In this document: piece after piece, positions 52,406 through 61,687 of the stretch | Layout of the letters: each line of letters opens with the position of its first letter | How positions within the stretch are numbered: position 1 is the first letter of the stretch | DNA from: Streptomyces regalis | Lineage (GTDB): Bacteria; Actinomycetota; Actinomycetes; Streptomycetales; Streptomycetaceae | Reading direction: 5' to 3' | Length of the DNA: 64,000 nucleotides | Assembly (NCBI RefSeq): GCF_001509475.1 | Contig: NZ_LLZG01000058.1 | Coordinates: forward strand, 1-64,000 | The notes under the pieces: model-generated | Database searches by the model: none | The model's input: only the letters and a program-made list of their open reading frames with translations | Told to the model about the DNA's origin: nothing | Translations under genes and position numbers: made by a program

Positions 52406-53305
52406 TCAGTCGTCCAGACCGGTCAGGTCCAGGCGCCCCAGACGCTCGGGGTCGGCCAGGATGTACATCTCCGTGATGCGGCCGTCGGCGATGGTGACGC
52501 CCATGACCGACTGCGGCTTCCCTTCGGGGGCGTTGAGGACCCCGACCGTGCCGTTGACGAGCACGAGCGCGAGCTGCGTGTCCTGCGCGAACTGCCGGAA
52601 CAGCAGCGCCTGTTCGGCCACCGGCTTCGCACCGCGCACCACCTTGGACGCCGCGACACCGCGGACCAGCGGCCCGGAGTCGGCGCGCAGCACCACGTCG
52701 GGGTCGAGGACCGCGAGCAGCGCCTCGAAGTCCCCGGCGCGGGAGGCCGCCATGAAGGCGTCGAGGACCTGCCGCTGTCTGCCGAGGTCCGGCTCGGCCG
52801 ACGGCGTGGCGCCCCGCACCCGGCGCCGGGCACGGCTGGCCAGCTGACGGGTCGCGGCCGAGGAGCGTTCCACGATCGGCGCGATGTCGTCGAAGGGCAC
52901 CGCGAACATGTCGTGCAGCACGAACGCGATCCGCTCGGCGGGCTCCAGTGTCTCCAGCACGACCAGCAGGGCCAGGCCCACCGAGTCGGCCTGGAGCACC
53001 TCCTGTTCCGGGTCGATCGTCGACAGCGGTCTGATCACGGGATCCGGGACGAAGGTGTCGTCCAGCGGCTCCTCGTGGCGTCGCGTGCGCGACCGGAGCA
53101 TGTCCAGGCAGACCCGGCCGACCACCGTGGTCAGCCAGCCGCCGAGGTTCTCGATGTCGCCCGCGTCGCTGCGGCTCAGCTTCAGCCAGGCCTCCTGGAC
53201 GGCGTCCTCCGCCTCGGCCAGGGAGCCGAGCATGCGGTAGGCGACCGCCTTGAGATGGCCGCGGTGCTCCTCGAAGCGGTCCGCCAGCAGTTCCGTGTCG
53301 TTCAC
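52406..53305 (-). CDS. ECF sigma factor with SnoaL-like C-terminal domain (SigJ type)
   Basis: The 299-residue protein has sigma region 2 (FEEHRGHLKAVAYRMLGSLAEAEDAVQEAWLKL), region 4 (LETLEPAERIAFVLHDMFAVPFDDIAPIVERSSAATRQLASRARRRV) and a C-terminal SnoaL-like domain (LDAFMAASRAGDFEALLAVLDPDVVLRADSG). In such sigma factors the fused domain takes the place of an anti-sigma factor and controls activity. No anti-sigma gene is nearby, as expected. The PIG-L gene, upstream on the same strand, ends 49 bp before the sigma start. Confidence 0.92.
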   Translation of the reverse strand: MNDTELLADRFEEHRGHLKAVAYRMLGSLAEAEDAVQEAWLKLSRSDAGDIENLGGWLTTVVGRVCLDMLRSRTRRHEEPLDDTFVPDPVIRPLSTIDPEQEVLQADSVGLALLVVLETLEPAERIAFVLHDMFAVPFDDIAPIVERSSAATRQLASRARRRVRGATPSAEPDLGRQRQVLDAFMAASRAGDFEALLAVLDPDVVLRADSGPLVRGVAASKVVRGAKPVAEQALLFRQFAQDTQLALVLVNGTVGVLNAPEGKPQSVMGVTIADGRITEMYILADPERLGRLDLTGLDD

Positions 53306-53354
53306 ATTCCCCCCGTTTCGCCCTTCAGTTGAGCAGGTCTGCCGGTGAGCAGCT

Positions 53355-54098
53355 CTACCGGCTGAACAACTCGAACGCCACAGCCGGCTTCCCGCCGAAC
53401 CGCTTCCCCGTCGCCTCGGCGTTCGCGGTGAGGAAGCCGCGGGCGTACGTCTCCGGATCCTGGCTCGTCAACGCCTCGATGTAGGTGCGGTGTTCGAGCA
53501 GCGAGCGCACCGCACGCTCCAGACCCGCCGAGGCGTCCGCCGCGTGCGTGGGCGTGCTGGAGCCCGCGACGGCGACCCAGCGCACGCCGTTCCAGGGCTC
53601 GAGGCCCTGCTCGACGAGCTCCGGGAAGATCCACCGGTTGCCCGCGTCCCCGGCCGCGTCCAGCGTGGCTCGGCCGACCGCCACGTGGTCCGGGGTGTTC
53701 CAGGCGACGCCGCCCCAGGTGTCCCGGTGGTTGAGCGTGATCACCAGCTCGGGCCGGTGCCGGCGGATCGCGGCGGCGATGTCACGGCGCAGGGCGGTGC
53801 CGTACTCGATCACGCCGTCCTCATGGTCGAGGAACTCCACCGTCGACACGCCGACCACCGCGGCGCTGGCCCGCTGCTCGCGTTCGCGCAGCGGACCGCA
53901 CTTCGCCGGTTCCAGCGTGTCCATGCCGGCCTCGCCGCGCGTCGCCAGTACGTACGCCACCTCGCGGCCCCCGTCCGTCCAGGCGGCGATCGCCGCCGAG
54001 CAGCCGTACTCGAGGTCGTCCGGGTGCGCCACGACGGCGAGCGCGCGCTGCCAGTCGTCGGGCATGGGCTGGAGCTGAGTGATCGTCGGCTCGGTCAT
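53355..54098 (-). CDS. PIG-L/LmbE-family deacetylase
   Basis: The 247-residue protein is a zinc-dependent N-acetylglucosaminyl deacetylase-like enzyme of the PIG-L family. VVAHPDDLEYGCSAAI supplies the AHPDD zinc site, and HRDTWGGVAWNTPDHVAVGRA holds the second His. The family includes MshB and Mca of mycothiol metabolism and antibiotic deacetylases; this one lacks features that would settle the substrate. No signal peptide. It lies 28 bp downstream of the alpha/beta hydrolase on the same strand, so they may be cotranscribed. Confidence 0.88.
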   Translation of the reverse strand: MTEPTITQLQPMPDDWQRALAVVAHPDDLEYGCSAAIAAWTDGGREVAYVLATRGEAGMDTLEPAKCGPLREREQRASAAVVGVSTVEFLDHEDGVIEYGTALRRDIAAAIRRHRPELVITLNHRDTWGGVAWNTPDHVAVGRATLDAAGDAGNRWIFPELVEQGLEPWNGVRWVAVAGSSTPTHAADASAGLERAVRSLLEHRTYIEALTSQDPETYARGFLTANAEATGKRFGGKPAVAFELFSR

Positions 54099-54126
54099 GC
54101 CCGCACACTAACCGGTCACACCGACA

Positions 54127-55428
54127 TCACGCTTCGTCACGGGTGAGCGCGAGCAGCCGGTCCAGGACGCGGGGGCCGCCGGCCCGTACGCCGTCGTGCT
54201 CGAACTCGTCGGTGACCCAGGTACGCAGCCCGCGGATGGCGCGGGCGGTGGCGAGGGAGTGGGCGGTGTCGACGTACATGTCCTCGTGGTAGACGGCCGC
54301 CGCGACCGGCACTTCGTTGGCGGCGAGGCGGGCGGAGTCGTAAAGGGGCTTCCAGTCGGTGCGGGCGGCGAGGAGTTCGGCGGTCTCGCGCAGCGGGCGC
54401 AGGGCCGGGTCGCAGTCGAACATCCAGGGGTGGATGGTCTCGCCGGTGAACAGCAACGGCCCGTCTCCGGCGAGCGTCTTGGCCGCGTCGAACTGCGGGA
54501 ACTCGGCGCGGACGCGCTCGGCGGACCAGGCGGTGGGGCGGGCGTCCTGGCCGTAGATCGCCTCGTGGACGAGGGCGTACAGGGGGTGGCTCGCGTACGA
54601 CAGCAGGCCCTGGACCTCCTCCTGGAACGCGTCGGAGAGGGCCGGGCCCTGCGGGGTGCGGACGAAGGCGTCTTCCAGGAGGTAGTGCAGGCGGTGGCTG
54701 CCCTCGCTGCCGCCGAGGACGATGCCGAGGGACTGGAAGGCCTCGGCGGTGAGGCGGTAGCCGTTCGGCAGGACCACGTCGTTTTCGAGGAGGTGGTCGG
54801 CGATACGGCGGGCGCGCTCGACGTCCTGCGGGTAGCGGGCGTAGTGCGCGCCGACCTTGCGCTCGATGCGGGGGTAGGCCGCGCGGTAGACGTCGTCGGC
54901 GTGGGCGTCGAGGGAGGGCAGGCCGCCGGTGATGACGGCGGCGGTCAGGCCCTCGGGGGCGGTGGAGAGGTAGTTGACCGTGCAGAAGCCGCCGAAGCTC
55001 TGGCCGAGGACGGTCCAGGGGGCGCCGCCGGTCACCTCCCGGCGGATCGCCTCGCAGTCGCGGACGATCGCGTCGGCGCGGAAGTGCGTGAGGTAGTCGG
55101 CCTGTTCGGCGGGGCCGCCGCGCAGGGGGAGGGTCTGGCGGTTGGCGGGCGTGGAGTGGCCGGTGCCGCGCTGGTCGAGGAGCAGGACGCGGTACTCCTT
55201 GAGGGCGCGGCCGAGCCAGGCGCCCTTGCCGACGAAGCGGTTCGCGCCGAAGCCGGGGCCGCCCTGGAGGTAGACCAGCCACGGGAGGTCCTGGTGCGCC
55301 TTGTCGCCGGCGACGACCTCACGGGCGTAGAGCTCGATCGTCTCCCCCGTCGGGGCGTCGTGGTCGAGGGGCACGGTGAAGTGGCGGTCGGTGAGGACGA
55401 CGCCGGGCTGGCGGTAGCTGACGGTCAA
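54127..55428 (-). CDS. Alpha/beta hydrolase, proline-iminopeptidase-like
   Basis: The 433-residue enzyme resembles prolyl aminopeptidases (S33). LVYLQGGPGFGANRFVG is the oxyanion region (HGGPG position), LLLDQRGTGHSTP is typical, and VLGQSFGGFCTVNYL carries the nucleophile Ser (GQSFG, near 165). The His near the C-terminus lies in VYHEDMYVDTAHS. It would release N-terminal Pro or cleave small esters and amides in the cytoplasm. TTG 55428 behind GGGAG gives the family length; no in-frame ATG or GTG fits. Confidence 0.88.
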   Translation of the reverse strand: MTVSYRQPGVVLTDRHFTVPLDHDAPTGETIELYAREVVAGDKAHQDLPWLVYLQGGPGFGANRFVGKGAWLGRALKEYRVLLLDQRGTGHSTPANRQTLPLRGGPAEQADYLTHFRADAIVRDCEAIRREVTGGAPWTVLGQSFGGFCTVNYLSTAPEGLTAAVITGGLPSLDAHADDVYRAAYPRIERKVGAHYARYPQDVERARRIADHLLENDVVLPNGYRLTAEAFQSLGIVLGGSEGSHRLHYLLEDAFVRTPQGPALSDAFQEEVQGLLSYASHPLYALVHEAIYGQDARPTAWSAERVRAEFPQFDAAKTLAGDGPLLFTGETIHPWMFDCDPALRPLRETAELLAARTDWKPLYDSARLAANEVPVAAAVYHEDMYVDTAHSLATARAIRGLRTWVTDEFEHDGVRAGGPRVLDRLLALTRDEA

Positions 55429-55529
55429 CAGGGCTCCCGGGACGGAGGGTTTTCGGGCCGCGTCCCAGTTCAGCACATGTTCGTCCGCCGACCGAGCCCC
55501 GGGATCATGAAATCGTACTGAATGGCGGA

Positions 55530-56555
55530 TCAGCGGGCCGAAAGACTGGACCGCCGCACCACCAGCTCCGGCTGCAGGACGACCCGCCGGTGCTCGTGCT
55601 TCCTCGTCGCGGTCTCCTCCTCCGTCTCCTCCAGCAGCATCTCCGCCGCGAGGGTGCCCATGGTGACCGCGGGCTGCCGTACGGAGGTGAGGGGGACGGC
55701 CGCGGCGGCCGCGAACTCGATGTCGTCGTAGCCGACGATCGCGAGGTCGTCGGGGACGCCGACGCCCGCGGCGTACATGGCCTGCAGGACACCGAGGGCG
55801 AGCAGGTCGTTGGCGCAGAAAGCGGCGGTCGGGCGCTCGGCGAGGCCGAGCAGGCGGGCGCCGGCGTCCCGGCCCGCGGCGACGTCGAGCCGCTCGGTGG
55901 GCAGCTCCCGCAGGTGCTCGGGGCCGAGGCCGGCCTCCTCCAGCGCGTGCAGGGCGCCCGTGCGGCGGTCGCGGACCTGGTTGAGGCCGGGCGGGCCGCT
56001 GACGTACGCGATGGAGCGGTGCCCTGCGTCGACGAGATGGCGTACGGCGAGGGCGCCGCCCGCGACGTCGTCGACGGAGACCGAGCACTCGGTGGTGCCC
56101 TCGGCGACCCGGTCGACGAGGACGAAGGGGATGCCGTGCCGCCGGAAGGTCTCGATGTTGCGGCCGGTGGCGTCGGCAGGGGTCAGCAGGACGCCCCGCA
56201 CCCGCTGCTCGGCGAAGAGCGACAGGTAGTCGGCCTCCTCGCTCGCGCTCTGTGCGCTGTTGCAGACCATCACGCCGAGCCCGGCCTCACGCGCGGCCCG
56301 CTCGGCGCCGCGCGCCACGTCGACGAAGAAGGGGTTGCCCATGTCGAGGACGAGCAGCCCCATGATGCGGCTGCGGCCCGCGCGCAGCTGGCGCGCGGAC
56401 TCGCTGCGGACATAGCCCAGCCGGTCTATCGCGGACTGCACCCGCGCCCGGGTCTCGGTCGCGACCGTGTCCGGACGGTTGATGACGTTCGAGACCGTGC
56501 CGACGGAGACTCCGGCGGCGCGAGCGACGTCCTTGATACCCACCGACTGGGCCAT
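55530..56555 (-). CDS. LacI-family repressor, probable rhamnose regulator
   Basis: The 341-residue protein has an N-terminal LacI helix-turn-helix and hinge (IKDVARAAGVSVGTVSNVINRPDTVATETRARVQSAIDRLGY) and a periplasmic-binding-protein-like ligand domain (GLLVLDMGNPFFVDVARGAE...). It adjoins a rhamnose transporter and mutarotase. Palindromes of the LacI type (TGAA-N4-TTCA) occur in the divergent promoter at 63246-63423. It is therefore the likely repressor of the rhamnose locus, released by L-rhamnose or an intermediate. Confidence 0.88.
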   Translation of the reverse strand: MAQSVGIKDVARAAGVSVGTVSNVINRPDTVATETRARVQSAIDRLGYVRSESARQLRAGRSRIMGLLVLDMGNPFFVDVARGAERAAREAGLGVMVCNSAQSASEEADYLSLFAEQRVRGVLLTPADATGRNIETFRRHGIPFVLVDRVAEGTTECSVSVDDVAGGALAVRHLVDAGHRSIAYVSGPPGLNQVRDRRTGALHALEEAGLGPEHLRELPTERLDVAAGRDAGARLLGLAERPTAAFCANDLLALGVLQAMYAAGVGVPDDLAIVGYDDIEFAAAAAVPLTSVRQPAVTMGTLAAEMLLEETEEETATRKHEHRRVVLQPELVVRRSSLSAR

Positions 56556-56639
56556 CGGGCAGGGACCTCCAGTGAGACGCGAGAAGACGTGGGGCGGTGG
56601 GAACGCACATTACCGTCAAGCCGCCCACAACGGCTGTGG

Positions 56640-58070
56640 TCAGGCAGGCAGGCGGAAGTTGAGGTTGCGCAGCGCCGAGGGCGTCGTACCGCTGGACTTC
56701 TCCTGGTACATGATCGACAGGAAGTTGTCCTGCGCGATGCGCGTCTCGTCGATGACGACCTCGCCGAAGGCGTTCAGCCCGGCCGTGACGCCGTCGTACA
56801 GGACCGACCAGTCCGTGTGACCAGAGGCCTTGGAGGCTCCGGCGATCCGGCAGAACGGGAAGATCGCATACGCGTTGTCGTACTTGTCCAGGATCAGCTT
56901 GGTGCGCTGGCTGGAGTTCAGCGGGACCGGGAGCTCGGTCTTCTGCCAGGTGCCGGAGGAGTTCTTGCGGACGTGGAAGGCGCGGCCGTTCGCGGTGCGG
57001 TCGGCGACGTAGTTCGTCGTGCACTGGCCGAAGCGGCCGGGGACGTAACTGATGATCGCGTGCGGCAGGCCCGCGGAGTCGGTGAACTGGCTCTCCTGGT
57101 TCATCAGGGAGTGGTCCGGGTTGAGCGCGTCGATCACCAGTCCGCTGTCGGTGACGGCGACCTTGTCGGAGCCGCCGGTGGTACCGACGACGGTACCGGC
57201 GTTGTTGCGCCAGGTGCGGCCGCGGTCGTCGGAGTAGACGTAGCCGGTGTCGTGGTTGGTGATGCCGCCGCCGTTGCACATCACGGCGCCGTTCTGCTCG
57301 CGCCAGGTGAAGAAGGAGTGCAGGCGGCCGTTCTTGTCGTAGTCGATGCCGTGCAGGTACATGTTGCGGGCCGTCGAGGAGCCGTGCTCGCTGGTGTACG
57401 TCCCGGTGGAGCTGGTCCACTCGCCGAGGTTGGTCCAGGTCGAACCGTCGTACTCGGCGAGGGCGTTGCGGCCGTTGCCGGAGATGGCCACCCGGTAGCT
57501 GAGCTGCAGCTTGCCCTCGGGGGTCGAGACGAACTGCGGGTAGGTGAACTGCGAGGTGAGCGCGAGGCCGTCGAGGGTGGACTGCGGGGCGCCGAAGCGG
57601 CTCGCGGTCCAGCTCAGGCCGGACGGGTTGTCCATCAGCCCCGCGACCGACTTGACGTAGGTGAAGCCGTCGCTGTGCGAGTCCATGTTGAGGTGGAGGC
57701 GGCCGTCGACCTTCGAGATCCCCATCGAGATGACGTTGTGGGAGTCGTTGTAGCGCAGGGTGTGGCCGACCTTGACCGTGGACCAGGTGCTGGAGCCGAG
57801 GACGCGGCGGCCGACGACGGCGTTGCGGTCGGCGGTGTACCAGACGGCGTACTGGTAGCCCTTGTAGGTCAGCAGGCCGTTCTTCTGGAAGGAGTTGTTG
57901 TTGACCAGACCGTCGTACGACACGAAGAAGATGGCCTGCGTGTCGAGGGTGGTGGTGCCGGTCAGGGTGAGGGACGGGCCGGGGTCGGCGGCACGGGCGG
58001 TGCCGGAGGCGAGGGCGGGGGTCACGACGGCTCCAGCGAGGGCAGCGCCCAGCAGCGTGCGTCTCTTCAT
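56640..58070 (-). CDS. Secreted BNR_4 beta-propeller, candidate rhamno-polysaccharide lyase or hydrolase
   Basis: The 476-residue precursor has a Sec/Tat-like signal (MKRRTLLGAALAGAVVTPALASGTARA). Its propeller of the BNR_4 type includes NGLLTYKGYQYAVWYTADRNAVVGRR, FTYPQFVSTPEGKLQLSYRVAISGNG and YLHGIDYDKNGRLHSFFTWRE. BNR_4 proteins include families active on rhamnose-containing polysaccharides (ulvan lyases, and enzymes removing terminal rhamnose linked to glucuronate). With rhamnose uptake genes immediately upstream, a role in freeing rhamnose outside the cell is a reasonable inference. It is probably cotranscribed with rhaM, 50 bp upstream. Confidence 0.8.
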   Translation of the reverse strand: MKRRTLLGAALAGAVVTPALASGTARAADPGPSLTLTGTTTLDTQAIFFVSYDGLVNNNSFQKNGLLTYKGYQYAVWYTADRNAVVGRRVLGSSTWSTVKVGHTLRYNDSHNVISMGISKVDGRLHLNMDSHSDGFTYVKSVAGLMDNPSGLSWTASRFGAPQSTLDGLALTSQFTYPQFVSTPEGKLQLSYRVAISGNGRNALAEYDGSTWTNLGEWTSSTGTYTSEHGSSTARNMYLHGIDYDKNGRLHSFFTWREQNGAVMCNGGGITNHDTGYVYSDDRGRTWRNNAGTVVGTTGGSDKVAVTDSGLVIDALNPDHSLMNQESQFTDSAGLPHAIISYVPGRFGQCTTNYVADRTANGRAFHVRKNSSGTWQKTELPVPLNSSQRTKLILDKYDNAYAIFPFCRIAGASKASGHTDWSVLYDGVTAGLNAFGEVVIDETRIAQDNFLSIMYQEKSSGTTPSALRNLNFRLPA

Positions 58071-58120
58071 CTCGGGGGACTCCGTTGTCGGCGAGGTGCG
58101 GGGAGGGGGACCTTCAGGGG

Positions 58121-58441
58121 TCAGGCGAGGTGGAACACTTCCGTGAGCGGTTTCATGGCCTCATCAGGCCGGGCGCCGTCCAACGACTCGAAGAACGGCG
58201 CCATCTCCGCCTGCCAGCGGGCGTTGACATCGGTGGCTTCCATACCGGCCACGGCGGCTGCGAAGTCCTCGGTCTCCAGGTAGCCGACGAGCAGGCCGTC
58301 CTCGCGCAGGAAGAGCGAGTAGTTGTGCCAGCCGGTGGCCGAGAGCGCATCGAGCATCTCGGGCCACACGGCGGCGTGCCGCTCGCGGTACTCGTCGAGG
58401 CGGTCCGCCCTGACCTTCAGCAGGAAGCACACGCGCTGCAT
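58121..58441 (-). CDS. rhaM: L-rhamnose mutarotase
   Basis: The 106-residue protein matches RhaM/RhaU, a dimeric ferredoxin-like-fold enzyme that interconverts alpha- and beta-L-rhamnose. VCFLLKVRADRLDEYRERHAAVWPEMLDALSATGWHNYSLFLREDGLLVGYLETEDF contains the catalytic His and conserved Tyr and Trp. WQAEMAPFFES follows. GGAGGG precedes ATG 58441. It lies 17 bp after the substrate-binding protein gene, so it is part of the rhamnose operon. Confidence 0.92.
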   Translation of the reverse strand: MQRVCFLLKVRADRLDEYRERHAAVWPEMLDALSATGWHNYSLFLREDGLLVGYLETEDFAAAVAGMEATDVNARWQAEMAPFFESLDGARPDEAMKPLTEVFHLA

Positions 58442-58458
58442 CAACAACCCTCCGGATG

Positions 58459-59538
58459 TCAGAAGTTGAACTGGTCGATGTTCTTGGCGTCGAAAACGGT
58501 CGGCTTGCCGAGGCTGATCACGCCGTCCTTGCCGATGGTGTACGTCGTGTCGCCGGCCTTGAAGGTCTCGCCCTCCTTGCCGGTGATCTGGCCGGAGACC
58601 AGGGCGACGGCGGCGCGGGCGGCCAGGTCGCCGAGCTTCGCCGGGTCCCACAGCTCGAAGCCCTCGACGGTGCCGTTCTTGACGTACTTGCGCATGTCGT
58701 TGGGGGTACCGAGGCCGGTCAGCTTGACCTTCCCCTTGTACTTGGAACCCGACAGGTACTGGGCGGCGGCCTTGATGCCGACGGTGGTCGGGGAGATGAT
58801 CCCCTTCAGGTTCGGGTACTCCTGGAGCAGGCCCTGGGTCTGCTGGAAGGACTTCTGGGCGTCGTCGTCACCGTAGGCGACCTTGACGAGCTTGACGTCC
58901 TTGTACTTGGGGTCCTCGAGCTCCTGCTTCATGAAGTCGATCCAGATGTTCTGGTTCGTCGCGGTCTGCGCGGCGGACAGGATCGCGATCTCGCCCTTGT
59001 AGCCGATCTGCTCGGCGAGCAGCTGCACCTCGGTGCGGCCGAGGTCCTCGGCGGAGGCCTGCGAGACGAAGGCGTTGCGGCAGTCGGCGGTGGTGTCGGA
59101 GTCGTAGGTGACGACCTTGATGCCGTTCTTCATGGCCTGCTTGAGCGCGGTGCACAGGGCACCCGGGTCCTGCGCGGAGACGGCCATCGCGTCGACCTGC
59201 TGCTGGGTGAGCGTGTTGACGTAGGAGACCTGGCCGGCGGTGTCGGTCGCGCTGGACGGGCCGACCTCCTTGTAGCTGGAGCCCAGCTCCTTCAGGGCCG
59301 CCTCGCCGCCCTTGTCGGCGGAGGTGAAGTAGGGGTTGTTGACCTGCTTGGGCAGGAAGCCGACGGTCAGCCCCTTCTTCAGCTCGGCGTTCGGGTCGGC
59401 CTTCCCTGCGGTGGCGGCCGAGGCGCCCTCGCTCTTGACGTCCTCCTTGGTGGTGCCGCCGCAGGCGGTGGCGGCCAGGGCGAGGGACGTGACGGCGGCG
59501 AGGGCCGCGCAGGTACGGCGGATGGATGCCTTGCGCAT
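58459..59538 (-). CDS. rhaS: Rhamnose ABC transporter substrate-binding lipoprotein
   Basis: The 359-residue precursor has a lipoprotein signal ending in LAATAC, so it is tethered to the outer face of the membrane. The mature protein is a ribose-type (class I) binding protein: VGFLPKQVNNPYFTSADKGGEAAL, VNTLTQQQVDAMAVSAQDPGAL and ISPTTVGIKAAAQYL. It should capture L-rhamnose for the two adjacent permeases. It follows the second permease after 120 bp, the gap holding the short palindromic repeat copy C, which might shape the mRNA and its stability. Confidence 0.9.
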   Translation of the reverse strand: MRKASIRRTCAALAAVTSLALAATACGGTTKEDVKSEGASAATAGKADPNAELKKGLTVGFLPKQVNNPYFTSADKGGEAALKELGSSYKEVGPSSATDTAGQVSYVNTLTQQQVDAMAVSAQDPGALCTALKQAMKNGIKVVTYDSDTTADCRNAFVSQASAEDLGRTEVQLLAEQIGYKGEIAILSAAQTATNQNIWIDFMKQELEDPKYKDVKLVKVAYGDDDAQKSFQQTQGLLQEYPNLKGIISPTTVGIKAAAQYLSGSKYKGKVKLTGLGTPNDMRKYVKNGTVEGFELWDPAKLGDLAARAAVALVSGQITGKEGETFKAGDTTYTIGKDGVISLGKPTVFDAKNIDQFNF

Positions 59539-59571
59539 GGTGGGTCCTTTTTACGAAGGTGAGGTGGAGCG

Positions 59572-59631
59572 CCCCGTTAGGGGCGCGGGGCGGTATCGAT
59601 ATGCGGCTCCGCCGCGTGGGCGCGACCAGCC
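59572..59631. repeat. Short palindromic repeat, copy C (intergenic, within rhamnose operon)
   Basis: GGGCGCGGGGCGGTATCGAT followed by ATGCGGCTCCGCCGCGTGGG and CGCGACCAGCC is the full-length form of a short repeat common between Streptomyces genes. It includes the hairpins CCCC-GTTA-GGGG (59572-59583) and GCGGC-TCC-GCCGC. It lies between rhaS and the upstream permease gene. Confidence 0.8.
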
Positions 59632-59658
59632 ACGACGGACCGGCAGTTTTCGAACGGC

Positions 59659-60654
59659 CTAACCAGCGGAGCGTGCCGCCCTCGCTACGGAGATCTGGCG
59701 CGCGACCCGGGGGCCGAGCACGGACAGGACGAGCAGAACGCCGGTGACAACGATCTGCGACTGGGCGGAGACGTCCTGGAGGCTCATCACGTTCTGCAGC
59801 GCCCCCAGCAGGAACACCCCGGCGATGGCGCCGCCCAACGTGCCCTTGCCGCCGTCGAAGTCGATACCGCCGAGCAACACGGCAGCCACGACGGAGAGTT
59901 CGAGCCCCGTGGCGTTGTCGTAGCGGGCGCTGGCGAAGTGCAGCGCCCAGAAGATCCCGGTGAGCGAGGCCATCAGGCCCGTCACGGTGAACAGGATCAG
60001 CTTCTGCCGCTTGACCCGGATACCGGCGAACCTCGCGGCCTCCTCGCTCGCGCCGGTCGCGAAGACCGACCGCCCGAACGGGGTGGCGTGCAGGACGATC
60101 ACGGCGATCGCGAGGAGCACCAGGAAGGGCAGGAAGGCGTACGGGATGAAGGTGTCGCCGATGCGTCCGGAAGCGAAGTCGAGGTACTGCGTGGGGAAGT
60201 CGGTCACCGCGTCGGAGCCGAGGATGATCTGTGCGATGCCGCGGTAGGCGGCGAGGGTGCCGATGGTGACGGCGAGCGACGGGAGCCCCAGCTTGGTCAC
60301 CAGAAGGCCGTTGATCAGTCCGCAGACCACTCCGAGCAGCAGACAGATCGGAATGATCGTCTCGATCGTCATGCCCTGGTTCCACAGGGCACCCATGACC
60401 GCACCCGACAGACCGGCCGTGGAGGCGACCGAGAGATCGATCTCGCCCGAGACGACCAGGAGCGTCATCGGCAGGGCGATCAATGCGATCGGAAGGGTGT
60501 TTCCGATCAGGAACGACAGGTTGAGAGCGTTCCCGAAACCATCGACCGTTCCGAAGGACAGCAGGAGCACGACGATCAGAAGCGCACCGACGGCTGAATC
60601 CCACCTTTTCAAGGCGGACCAGCGGATCGCTCGGCTCAGCGAGAAGTCAGCCAT
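59659..60654 (-). CDS. rhaQ: Rhamnose ABC transporter permease 2
   Basis: The 331-residue membrane protein has about nine to ten helices of the RbsC-type permease family. VVSGEIDLSVASTAGLSGAV is the signature after helix 2, and SEEAARFAGIRVKRQKLILFTVTGLMASLTG is the cytoplasmic EAA-like loop that contacts the ATPase. VAAVLLGGIDFDGGKGTLGGAIAGVFLLGAL closes the core. It pairs with the next permease to form the channel. Its start (60654) overlaps the stop of permease 1 by 8 bp. Confidence 0.9.
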   Translation of the reverse strand: MADFSLSRAIRWSALKRWDSAVGALLIVVLLLSFGTVDGFGNALNLSFLIGNTLPIALIALPMTLLVVSGEIDLSVASTAGLSGAVMGALWNQGMTIETIIPICLLLGVVCGLINGLLVTKLGLPSLAVTIGTLAAYRGIAQIILGSDAVTDFPTQYLDFASGRIGDTFIPYAFLPFLVLLAIAVIVLHATPFGRSVFATGASEEAARFAGIRVKRQKLILFTVTGLMASLTGIFWALHFASARYDNATGLELSVVAAVLLGGIDFDGGKGTLGGAIAGVFLLGALQNVMSLQDVSAQSQIVVTGVLLVLSVLGPRVARQISVARAARSAG

Positions 60655-61687
60655 GGCGGGCGTTCCTCTTCTTCAGGGCGGTGGCCACGCGCAGCGCGAC
60701 GATCCGGTCGACCGCGATGGCGAGGATGAGCAGGATGCCGTTGATGGCGAGCACCCAGACGGAGCTGACGCCGAGCGCGGGCAGCACGCTGTTGATGGAG
60801 GTCAGCAGCAGCGCGCCGAGCGCCGCGCCGTAGACGCTGCCGGAGCCGCCGGTGAAGACCACACCGCCGACGACGACCGCGCTCACGACGGTGAGTTCGT
60901 AGCCGTTGCCCGTGCTGGAGTCGACGTTGCCGAACCGGGCCAGATACATGGCGCCCGCGAGTCCGGCGAGGGCTCCGCAGAAGGTGTACGCGGCGAGGAT
61001 CCGCTTGCGCACCGGGATGCCGGCGAGGCGGGCGGCCTCCGGGTTGGAACCGAGCGCGTACAGCTCACGTCCGCTGCCGAAGTGCTTGAGGTAGTACGCG
61101 GTCGCCACCAGAACGGCGACGGCGATCAGTGCCAGCCACGGCACGGCTGAGATACCACCGGAGCCGAAGTCGACGAAGCCGTCCGGGAGGTCGGACGCCG
61201 TGATCTGCCGGGAGCCGACCCAGATCGAGTCGATGCCGCGGATGATGTAGAGCGTGCCGAGGGTGACGACGAGCGCGGGCACCTGGCCGAGGCTGACCAG
61301 CAGGCCGTTCAGCAGTCCGAAGCCGATGCCCGTCAGGATCGCCAGGAGCACGGCGACGACCGGGTTCCCGCCGCCCTGGAGATACGTACCGGCGGCGAAG
61401 GCGCTGATGCCGAGCGTGGAGCCGACCGACAGGTCGACGTTCCTCGTGATCACCACGAGGGACTGGCCGGTGGCGACCAGGACGAGGATCGTCGCGTTCA
61501 GGAGCAGGTCCTTGATGCCCTGCTCGGTGAGGAACTGGCTGTTGCCGAGCTGGGTGACGACGATCATCACCACGAAGACGACCAGGATGGCCAGTTCGCG
61601 CATCTTGAAGACGCGGTCGACCAGGCGGGTGCCGCTGGACTTCGGTACGTCGGTGACAGGGGCCTCCTTGGGAGTGATCACCGTCAT
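60647..61687 (-). CDS. rhaP: Rhamnose ABC transporter permease 1
   Basis: The 346-residue protein is a second RbsC-type permease. Family elements are [69 protein letters not shown] and [30 protein letters not shown]. It has about nine helices plus a longer N-terminal cytoplasmic segment of some 30 residues. ATG 61687 overlaps the ATPase stop (ATGA), so translation is coupled to it. Confidence 0.9.
   Translation of the reverse strand: MTVITPKEAPVTDVPKSSGTRLVDRVFKMRELAILVVFVVMIVVTQLGNSQFLTEQGIKDLLLNATILVLVATGQSLVVITRNVDLSVGSTLGISAFAAGTYLQGGGNPVVAVLLAILTGIGFGLLNGLLVSLGQVPALVVTLGTLYIIRGIDSIWVGSRQITASDLPDGFVDFGSGGISAVPWLALIAVAVLVATAYYLKHFGSGRELYALGSNPEAARLAGIPVRKRILAAYTFCGALAGLAGAMYLARFGNVDSSTGNGYELTVVSAVVVGGVVFTGGSGSVYGAALGALLLTSINSVLPALGVSSVWVLAINGILLILAIAVDRIVALRVATALKKRNARHG

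Noticed and set aside
55590..58283. Long plus-strand frame opposite the LacI and BNR genes
   Set aside because: It crosses two well-supported genes and an intergenic region, and its composition is typical of an antisense shadow.
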